A stretch of DNA of 64,000 nt. Origin: Davidsoniella eucalypti. Lineage: Eukaryota; Ascomycota; Sordariomycetes; Microascales; Ceratocystidaceae. The notes below the pieces were generated by a model. The model was not told where the DNA came from. It ran no database searches and worked only from the letters and a program-made list of their open reading frames with translations. This document shows, piece by piece, positions 55,351 through 64,000 of the stretch; positions within the stretch are counted from its first letter, which is position 1; each line of letters starts with the position of its first letter. Position numbers and translations under genes: made by a program. The DNA lies in NCBI GenBank assembly GCA_004009845.1, contig RMBW01000116.1:1-64000 (forward strand). The letters are read 5' to 3'.

Positions 55351-56531
55351 TCCCTTGTGTAAACAGATGTATTGCATATGATATCTACTCAAGTGTCAAA
55401 CCCTGTCCATTGGATGTTGAGATATGTAGTGAAGATTATGTGTATAGTATGGGTAGACCCTTCTCGACACCATCTAAAGCATCAGATAATTGTGTATACT
55501 GTAGCTGAAATATAGCTTGTGATTGCATTTGTAGTGGCTCTTGTCTGAATTTCCTACTACACATATTATTTTCTTTTTTTTTGAGCTGTATCTGCATACT
55601 CAACAATTTCGATGCGAGGCAGCCGCTGGAATAAAATATAACTTCTTTTTACGTTCCTCTGTTAACATACAGCCAACATTTCTTTTTTTCTTATCCATCA
55701 TTCTACCTCTAACTTTCAAACATCTTTGGCTTTGAAATTGTTGTCTGCCGTAGTTGACATTTGCCATCCATCTGTATTCTAGGAATGATACAGAATCTAG
55801 AGCTTTGTTTTATTGCATGCTTGCCTGGGCGGTAGATGCAGTGGTGATATAAGAGTCTGTCTTATTGATACTACGGCTTAATATCTGTTCCCGACAAATG
55901 GAATCATGCTTTGCCTCCCTAGCGATCACCACATGCCACAGTGTTGTGGATTAGTCCCAAGGTTAAAGATAATAATTCAAGATCATGCCTTCGGCCGTTG
56001 GCAAATTATACGTGGCTTCCTGACCTGCTCAGAAAGAATGTCCATGAAAGGATTTAGTACTGAATATAGACAACCGTACGACCAGCTTGGCTAGGCATCT
56101 TTGAATGGTAGAGAGGAATATGGATGGCAAAGACTAGCACATGGGCATGGGGACTAAGAAGCTTCATATTATCTATGACAGGACCTTGCCAGTGCTGAAT
56201 ATCCCATCGGTGAGATAACAACGAGGGGCAATAACGGTATCTGAAGGCTGCATGTGGCACCATCTTCTTGATAGTGGCCTCTGTGAATGATGTACAAAAT
56301 ATATGAAGGGAAGTATTGGAACATGGACCAATTTTTGCTTCATTTTCAATTGAGTATATCAAGGAATCAGCTAATGTGAATCTGTGCTATGAGCAGTATA
56401 AACCATGTACGGCCATGAGATAGACTATGCCAGTTGGTGAAACTGCGTGATTTTGGGGTAAATGAGACTAACAACTGGCTAGATTTGATCAAGCTAGTTA
56501 TGGATCATTGTTTGTTCGAGATTAGTTTAGC

Positions 56532-56608
56532 TCTTTCTCGATGTTTTTTTTTTTTAATTCATTAATCTTATTGAGCTAACTAGATCTATGAAGATTCTTT
56601 CTCGATGT
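56532..56608 (-). mobile_element. Mini-retroposon family A, copy 7, with TSD
   Basis: The minus-strand insert (56545-56595) reads AATCTTCATAGATCTAGTTA, then GCTCAATAAGATTAATG and an A tail. Repeats TCTTTCTCGATGT lie at 56532-56544 and 56596-56608. The core is more diverged than the others. Confidence 0.8.
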
Positions 56609-57545
56609 GAATACAGATGATTTGTTTCTGCGACATGTTTTAAGAAATAACAATACCCAGCGCATTTTGCTAGAACGAGGGTGTTATAGAGTGTTTTTAA
56701 TTTCGGTCTGGGGAATACAAAATGAGATTGAATGGCAAAAACGGAGATTAGAGTGTACAATATTATAAGAAAAGCCGATGGACAGAAATAGCTGGTTCAG
56801 ATCAAAAACAAGTTCTACTGATATTCACTTACACACCGAGCCCTTGCAGTTAGGGTTGGCAGTGGCTGTACAGCCTGCGGTGAGGATCCGGTGTGGGGCT
56901 GGTTCGGTGAAGAGTCCATCCCAGGGGCAGTGTTGTTTTAAGGGTTACAGACTCCGGGCTTCCCACGGGGGGTAGATTTGGATGCCTAGGAAGAGACCTA
57001 CAACTATACTATGAGAGAGTGTCATTGAATCTGTAACAGAGCGTAAAAAAACTGGCTAGTGATGAGCAAGAGGCAACAGAGGCCTGCCCTGTGTTCATCC
57101 TAGCTGTGCCGGGATTGTTGATGAAAAAGCTGGATCAAGCTGCTGAAACGCACAAACTGAGATGCTCTCTTCATTCTTGCTGCGGTGTTTCGTGTTTTTG
57201 TAGGCTTTAGTTAGTTTATTTGTGGTTTTGCTTTCTTGTTTTAGCGCTGAGGCTGGCTGGGCCCCGTCTTCATAGCTTAAGTGATCAATCACTACTGTTT
57301 CAATTCAGGAGCACCTGGGTCTATCCTGGGAAACCGCCCAAAGTCAGCAAACCACCTGAAAACCACCTAGCCTCAGCGATCGTTGCGAAGCTCTTACGCT
57401 CCCTTGATCTTTATTTTTATTTTTTTGTTCTCTCTCAACATTCTACTTCAATTATCTCGATCCTCACCTTGCGCCAGGCCGAATAAGTCGAAACTGACTC
57501 GTCGTCCTCTACTATCCAGCGTTTAATCTCACAACTATCGTCGCC

Positions 57546-58318
57546 ATGGCTCACGATGAATACGAGGGCGCTTCAGTCAAGGAGCAGCTCATCGAAGCCT
57601 GCCGGCGCAACAATACAGAGCTTCTCGAGGAGATCATCGGCGGCTTGAAGAGCGACCACGAGATTTCCGATCTGCTAAACGGCACGACGACCGTTCTAGG
57701 CGATCATCTCTACCATCTAGCCGCTGCACAAGGCCATTGTTTGTCCACTCGGAGTTCCACGATAGCCTCTATGCTTACTAACCGGCTTCCCGTGATGTAG
57801 ACGATGTCATCGACGTACTGCTCGACCAGCCAAACTTCGAATGCGATCCCGTCAACCGAGCCGAAGGCAACACGCCGCTCCACTCCGCTATCAAATGGAT
57901 CAACTCCGAGCCGCCAGCCCAGAGGCCATTCGGCAACGAGCTAGTCCGTATGATGCTAGAGGCCGGCTCCTCGCCGCGCATCAAGAACAAGGCCGGCCTC
58001 ACCCCGCTACAGCTAGTCGACCCCGCCAACGCCGAACTACGCGACTTGATTATCGAGCACGAGTACACAGAACAGAATGCCGGCGACTTTATCAATGCCG
58101 ACGATGACGACCATCATAACTCAAAGGTCAAATTCTTGGGCAGTAGACCTCCGCCCCTGCCGATGCCACAAGGCCCGGTCTCATCTGCTCCTCCGCTGCC
58201 TGGGGCCGCTGCTCCGTCTGTGCCACAGGTGGGCATGGGCAATTCCGGAGACGATGAATTCAGTGGCAGTGACGAGGAGGAGCGTGAGGAGTGGCTGCGG
58301 AGAAAGGCGAAGCGGTAG
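57546..58318 (+). CDS. Small ankyrin-repeat protein
   Basis: Two exons (57546-57738, 57801-58318) split by a 62-nt intron (GTTTGT, TACTAAC branch site, GATGTAG acceptor) give 236 residues. Without splicing the first exon frame stops early. Splicing joins QGH to YDVIDVLLDQPNFECD, completing an ankyrin repeat (LYHLAAAQGHYDVIDVLLDQ). A second repeat follows (NTPLHSAIKW...LVRMMLEAGSSPRIKNKAG) and then LTPLQLVD. The C-terminus is Pro-rich and then acidic, ending DEEEREEWLRRKAKR. Size and ending recall a small conserved ankyrin protein of yeasts (YGL242C and its fission-yeast counterpart); that match is from memory. Ankyrin repeats bind proteins; the partner is unknown. The leader is GC-rich and the gene is transcribed away from the intergenic region. 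Confidence 0.85.
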
Positions 58319-59002
58319 TTGCTGGCAGAAGGAGGAGGGATAATCGCTGTCTGTATACTACTATACGTAGCAGCTTCTTCTTCCTGGCCGCATACAAACT
58401 TAGGTGTCATCTCGTGCCATGTGTTTATTTTGATTTTCTTTCTCGCGTGTTTATTTTTGACTAGCCGCATACACCCACATAGAAATCTAAGATACATACG
58501 ATTATAAAATATATATTTTTCTTTTTTCTCACTTCCGTGACATGTGCATTTAGATAAAGCATCATGGTATTATGTATCAAAAGTTCCAAAAAAAAAACCA
58601 AGTTCAAAAATATAATAGTAAACTAGAAAATCACAAACATTAACGCCCGTTGTAACCAGAAAAAAAAACAAGATATGCTACAACAGGTCAACAACTACCA
58701 CCATATTGTTCTCAAAGATCGAACCAAGACTCCTGGCGTAAGGTGCTAGTTTCAAGATGAGAGATGATGCTTAGTAGTTCATCTTATAGATCATTGTCTC
58801 CAGCCACATGTACAGTTCATAGAAGCAATAGGACCAAACTAGACTCTCTCTTTCTCCCCTACTCTCTCCGTCCATTTCCTGAATCATTTCCTTTTCTACC
58901 GATATAGAGGAGCACCGCTACACTAACTGCCCCCTTGTAAACAAGAACCATGCCATGTTTATATACATATGTATAGATGGACCGCTAGATTCGTCGTCAA
59001 GA
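58319..59002. other. Intergenic region between convergent genes
   Basis: The ankyrin gene and the Hsp70-like gene converge here. AT-rich 3' flanks only; no other feature is recognised. Confidence 0.5.
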
Positions 59003-61704
59003 CTACCGGAAACGGGCACGGCAGCGACCCATAACCTCGCCTTGACACACTAGCTCGGCGCTAAATTCTGAGCCGTCTAGCGTTAGGTAGATGTCGAAGT
59101 AGACACGGTAGAAGGTTCCTTGGGTCGTGTCCATGCGCTCAAAGTCCTTCTCTAGGTTCTTGCGAGACAGATCGGATGTGAGAGTAACGACTTCCTTGAT
59201 ACCTAGATACAAAAACAGGCACGGTTAGTATATGGAGACAAGAACTGCAATGGATGAGATATGGTGTTATTGAGATACTTACGAGGATCTTTGGTGTACT
59301 CGGGGCACACATCTTCATCGCAGGCATATAGAACGTCTTCGTACATCAGCGTAGCACCTGGAGCCACCTGGCGGAAAAAGGAAACCTTGACGGGCTCGCC
59401 GTTCTTGACCTTTTGGCCACGCTGGACAAAGATTTGGCGGGTGAACTTGCAACGGTCCTTGCCGTCCAGCGAGGGCACACGGTACGCTTCGGGATGATAG
59501 CCCTCCTTGAACGGCTGTAGTGTAGCCATGAGGTAGTGACGACGGGCTACACGGTGAGTGATAATACGCTCAGTGATACCGGCAGTCACAGCACCCTTGA
59601 CGATAGCAGCCACGGAGTCCATAGGACGCACCACCTTGCTCTGGAACTGTGGCGGCACGTGCAACTTGATCTGTTGGAAGAGGTACTCGGAAGCACCGAA
59701 ACCACCGACGACTAGAATGTTCTGTAGCGCGCGGTTCTGGGCCTGGATGGCAATGATTTGGTTGCGGACCAGCTCTAGAATGCGGTTGACGACGGGCTCG
59801 AAGCACTGCAGAATTTCCTCATTGGTGAAGGTCATGTAACCCTCTTCAATACCGGCCTCGGGGAACTCGGCCTCGATACCAACATCGACAGCCCACTTCT
59901 GGCCGTTGTTGCGGAAATCGGCCTTGATACGGTTCTCGAAGTCCATGATACACTTGGCGTACACACGGCCAGCGGTCTTGCTACCGTCAGGTAGCTTCAT
60001 CTTGCGGATTTTGGTGCGCAGAATGTTACTGAAGTTGCGGTTCAGTGCTGTCGAACCGCACGAGTCACCCGAACCGGCGGTACACTCGGCCACAGTAAAT
60101 GGGTTCTCATCCTCAACCTCGTAGGCGATCAAATCGACAGTACCACCACCACAATCGACGATCAGTACGGCATCGTGCACCTTGAGGTTGAGCAGACCAG
60201 TCTTGGAGCAGAACAGGGCAGCAGCTTCGGGCTCAGACACTAGCGTCAACCGGTTGTCGTTCTCATCCCGCAGGAAACCAGCCTGGATGGCAGCGGCACG
60301 CGTAGCGGCTTTACCTGCGTCATTCCAGATGGCTGGCACGGTTAGGTAGTAGCGGATGTTGCGCTCCTCACGGTTGAACACCTCGCCTAGAGTCTTCTGC
60401 AGTGCGGCGCGCATGGCCTGGCGCAGCTTAAAGAGGTAGTCAGCCGCCACGTCGATCTCCGACTTGCCAGGAGGCAGAGGGGGCAGGTTGATGGGGTCGA
60501 TGTACGTGTTGCCGCTAAGCATCAACTGCAGCTTGAACCATTCGACCTTTTGCACACCGGGCTTGGGGTAGCCGGTGGGCGCTAAAGCATCGGCGATATC
60601 AGGACCCCATCCGACGACCTTCTGGTACTGGTCGTAGTAGAGGACGGTGGGAATCTGCAGGGCGAACAATGGTTAGTGGCTGTCCAATATTCACTCACTG
60701 GAGACATCTCTTTATTACCTTTTGCTTGGTGTAAGATCCAGCACCGGGCCATTCGGTAATAATGTCCTCCTTAGCTTCGTTGTTAGTAGCAAATGCGAAA
60801 GCTACACCGGAGAAAGTTGTACCCTAAAAGACGATTAGTCAGCCACTAACTCGGACACATTACAAAGACACGAAGACGCAGATGGCAAACTCACGAAATC
60901 GATGCCAACAATAAGCTGGGCCTTGCTGCGGTTGTTGCCCTCAACCTCAGCAGCACCGGGTGGGCGGAAGCCCATAGGAGCGGGAGCGCCCGGCTGTTGC
61001 TGTTGCTGTTGCTGGGGTGGACCGCCGTATCCAGGGGCGCCAGGATAAGCTGGAGGGCCGCCCATGGGGTTCATGTTTGGCGGATAGCCAGCCACGGGCG
61101 GGCCGGTGTTGATGGGCGGCGGGCCACCGGAAATCTGCGATGGCGGTAACCGACCGGGACCGCCAGTCTGCGGGCTGGTACGGCCCATTTGGCCCTGCTG
61201 TTGCTGCTGGGGGGCGCCATACGGCGTGGGATAGCTCTGGCGCTGCATCGCGGCCGGGTTTAACGGAGCGGGGGCGCCAGCGGCAATGACGCCGGAAAAC
61301 GAGTTGGTGTGGGCGGGAGAGGCGGTGCGGCCGACAGAGGCGGCGTCAAAGACCGGGAGCTGGTGCTGAGAGCCCGTGGGGATCTGCGGCAGTGAGAAGC
61401 GACTTCCGGGCTGGGAAGCGGCAGTGGCTCCCGTCGAAGCGGCAATCGACGACAGCGGTGTCGATGACGGCTGCGGAACACTGTTCGGGGTCGAGCTCGG
61501 GTCGATGATGCTTTGTGCGGGCGACTGGGTGCCGGTGCTATTGAAGTAGTTGCTGTTGGCGGAGAAGTTGTTTTGGGCGAGGGAAGGAACGCCAGAGGCA
61601 GAAGGAGGGGTCTGCGATAGGTCAGGCGTAGAAGGCTGGACGATTGAGGCAGTTGCAGATTTGCGTTTTTTAAAGCCAAACGTAGACTTGAACCTGGAAG
61701 TCAT
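59003..61704 (-). CDS. Hsp70-like ATPase with long disordered N-terminal extension
   Basis: Four exons (61704-60895, 60823-60719, 60654-59283, 59202-59003) give 828 residues. The first 260 are Pro/Gln/Ser/Gly-rich and disordered, with QQQ and PPQQQQQQQ runs. The actin/Hsp70 ATPase fold follows: VGIDFGTTFSGVAFA (phosphate 1, with the first intron inside it), VLIVDCGGGTVDLIAYEV (phosphate 2) and ILVVGGFGASEYLFQQIK (adenosine). YLTVPAIW and LVSEPEAAALF sit at their usual places. There is no canonical substrate-binding domain or EEVD end; about 200 residues of different sequence close the protein. It therefore belongs with the HSPA12-like fungal Hsp70 relatives rather than SSA-type chaperones. 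Role and substrates are unknown. The ATG chosen follows a T-rich leader; a longer frame upstream is only a hydrophobic poly-Phe reading of that leader. Confidence 0.88.
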
Positions 61705-64000
61705 GAGAAAAAAAGAGAAAAAGAAAAGAAAAGCAGAAGAAAAGAAAGGAAAAAAAAAAGAGGAGAAAAAAGAAAGAAGCACGAAACGTAATACTACGGC
61801 GCCGTTAATGACCAGAGCAAACAACAAGCCAGATTCAAAGAAAGGGAAAGGCGGACGGAAAGGGGATGTGGATTCCCAAGGAAGGTGCGGATGGTATGGG
61901 AGGGGCTCGTCTCGCAGTAGCAGGCAGTTGCTTTTCTAGCTATAATGGCAGAAAATATAGTGGGCAACACTTGTTTAGAGCACAAGCTCTGAAGCTAAAA
62001 AGAAGAAAAAAAAAGCTAGAGAAAAACTGGGTTGGGGCGCTTTTTTTTAATTCATTAATCTTATGGAGCTATAGAGCTATGGAGATGTGGGAATGTGTGC
62101 TCAAGCGAAGCAAAGTGATGCTAGGCAAGTTTGTCGGTAGTGCTTGTTTGCTCAGCCTGGGCAGGAACAATTGCACGGCTGAGAGGTTACCTAGAAAGAG
62201 TAGGCAGAGCTCACTGTCAATGGGTAATTGCTAGATTTAGGCAATACAACGTCTAAACTTTTTTCTAGAAGACAAATACAAATGAAATAAAACCGTATGT
62301 AGTAGCTACCTCATAAGAAGTGACACAGAAGTCCAACGACACTTGATGTCTACAATTTATGATATAGTGCCTATTCTATACATATGGTCTAGTAGAAGTG
62401 ACAAAGAATTAGAAGGACTTTTTAGCAGCTTTGTCCGAGTCAGTCTGCTAGCGGTAGCAGTTACAGCGATCGATCGGATCTACTGATGGACCGAATAGCA
62501 GTAATGTGACAGGCAGCCGAATAGAGGGGAGGGGAGCAAAAGCTAGGACCAAGTCGATGAGCGCGGGCCTGAGAGATTTCAAACGCTTAGGATATTCTTG
62601 TTCTTTTCGAGTGATAGGACGTCAGCTTCAGTGGCCCTTATCTTTTAGAAGTCGGGTAAGTCGAGAAACAACAAAAAGGCAAGAAGAATAAGTCAGGCAC
62701 TAAAATCGGTCATCGAGCATAAGACGGAAAAAAAATCCCTATTTCAAGCTAATTCAAACGAATAAAAAAGAAGGGCATCGGAAAAGGGAACACAAAAAAA
62801 AACTGTAAATTTGCAATGGAATTCCGAACAAGTAGAGCAGGCTGTAGGAAAAAAAAAAGACCAACAGAAGAATAGACCAGTGCAAAAATCGAAGGCGTTG
62901 CACTATACACACGGGTCATAGAACCTTGATCTGTGTGGTTTTCTGACTGTAATTTATCCGGCAAGCGCGAGAAGCTCAATCAAAGAAAGAAAAAAAAAGA
63001 TGGAAATGAGAAAAAAAAAGGGCAGAATCAAAGACTTGTTAGAAGGAAAGCAGCCGTCTTTGATCTTTCTATATCCAGCGTCTAGCCGGGCGTAACTGCC
63101 AAACGAGGTTGGCTTTTATTTTTTGTGTTCTATAAATTTTACGCACATGAAGGGGGGCGAGGGACACTATGCAGAAAGTCACAATATATTTCTGAGTGCT
63201 AGAAAATCTATAGGTTGCCAATTTGCCCAAATTCCACAGTCGATATCCACAATATCATTCTCCGTGAACCCTATTGTACACATATTTACTTAGTACACAT
63301 GTATCTCTAGTCGATTTAAACTATTCAATTACTTTCAGCTAATTTCCACCTACACTATATCGATTGAGGTTCTTTTTTCCCTTGCTCAGTAACGCCCTTT
63401 GCTGATTTGCTGTGCTTACGGGCTTTATTGTCCTTTAACGGCTGCATTCTTACTTCTCCTTCTGCTCCTCTTCGTTCCGCTGTTGACGCCCTGGATTGCG
63501 GGTGCTGGATTTTAAATCTTGCTCGATGTGCACACGAGCAGCCTATCACCAGCACCAGTAATTTTGAAACCCTTGGAAATCGTATCTCCCTGTCTCGCCT
63601 TGTCTTCTGCTATGCTGCAGTTGTAGATTGTTGTCACTTGGTAGTTCTACATTGTATGCTAACATGCAGTATTTCCCTATCAACTGTGCCTCCCAAGACA
63701 GACACCTTCCACATTGATAGGAGAACAAAGAAAGGTCAGCAGCGGGGTTTGTCCGCCCGCTTTGGGCCTGACTTCCCGATGTCATCGATTTGTTTTATAT
63801 GGCCATGTTCCGTGAAATGCTTCATGTTTAGCACACTTGTATCTGGCTGCTGTTACATGTTTATCAAAAGATATATTCTAATGGCTATAATACATAGTCT
63901 AAGCGAAACATCTCGGGTTGCAGGTTAAGAATCTTGATTGCGGCGCAGGAGAGTGTTGGCAATATATTTCCGTTCTGCTCTCGCTCATTAATGATGGACA
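61705..64000. other. Intergenic region to the window end
   Basis: A-rich leader of the Hsp70-like gene on the minus strand, then AT-rich DNA. A family A copy lies at 62041-62082. The 173-codon frame at 63407-63928 has no domain and irregular composition and is not called. Any gene beyond 64,000 is outside the window. Confidence 0.45.
62041..62082 (-). mobile_element. Mini-retroposon family A, copy 8, no clear TSD
   Basis: The minus strand reads CCATAGCTCTATAGCTCCAT, then AAGATTAATGAATT and eight A. It keeps the doubled GCTC core. I could not find a convincing target duplication. Confidence 0.7.

Larger units (their letters stand above)
53061..57545. other. Intergenic region, 4.5 kb
   Basis: No gene is recognised. 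The first 500 bases are T-rich 3' flank. Family A insertions lie at 54374-54427, 55308-55350 and 56545-56595. The segment at about 56,830-57,000 is more GC-rich but gives no RNA fold or domain that I can name. Confidence 0.45.

Noticed and set aside
63407..63928. A 173-codon frame near the window end
   Set aside because: No recognisable domain, many Cys and rare-codon-like stretches, AT-rich surroundings; support is too weak.
1..64000. CRISPR arrays, operons and ribosome binding sites
   Set aside because: This is eukaryotic DNA with introns; no regularly spaced direct repeats with unique spacers were seen.

Overview
This window looks like nuclear DNA of a filamentous ascomycete (Pezizomycotina). 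The reasons are short 60-70 nt introns with CTAAC-type branch sites, an ATP sulfurylase carrying the C-terminal APS-kinase-like domain of filamentous fungi, a FunK1-type fungal kinase, an RRT8-like lipid-droplet/spore-wall family gene, a fungal TRP-like membrane protein, and a Mutator-like element. The species cannot be named from the sequence. Several intron-exon models here were built by eye from splice sites and reading-frame continuity, so they are predictions.

Layout. 1-24.5 kb is an accessory, repeat-rich block. A near-identical inverted duplication (arms 1069-5264 and 18160-21569) carries a broken (left) and an intact (right) copy of a gene encoding a coiled coil, a restriction-endonuclease-like domain and a kinase-like domain. 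The left arm alone contains a 744-bp Mutator-like element with perfect 163-bp inverted ends; the right arm keeps the empty site. Between the arms lie a LINE fragment, a FunK1 kinase gene, a relic of an RBR ubiquitin ligase and an intact signal peptide peptidase gene. A degenerate LINE RNase H remnant abuts the right arm, and a small secreted-type protein with 10-residue repeats follows. 24.8-35.2 kb holds an RRT8-like gene (7 exons), a diverged paralogue of the duplicated gene whose nuclease and kinase signature residues both look lost, and a TRP-like membrane protein. 37-45.4 kb holds tRNA-Thr(CGU), cytosolic tyrosyl-tRNA synthetase and ATP sulfurylase. 50-61.7 kb holds a large disordered conserved fungal protein, a small ankyrin protein and an Hsp70-like protein with a disordered N-terminal extension. 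Long AT-rich intergenic stretches separate these.

The most unusual signal lies between the genes. At least eight copies of a roughly 40-55 bp sequence ending in poly(A) are scattered over 61 kb, and six sit between clear 10-14 bp target-site duplications. They look like minute retroposons. A second tiny family includes a 26-bp insertion between perfect 16-bp duplications. Two larger LINE families with RNase H remnants are also present. The duplicated arms show few differences, so repeat-induced point mutation has not visibly acted on them.

How genes work together. The housekeeping genes are functionally unrelated neighbours (sulfate activation, translation, membrane proteolysis, chaperone). 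The coherent theme is the cluster of genes fusing a nuclease-like fold to a kinase-like domain: FunK1, the duplicated pair and their diverged paralogue. All sit in transposon-rich DNA, a setting known for fast-evolving effector- or conflict-type genes. That role is inference.
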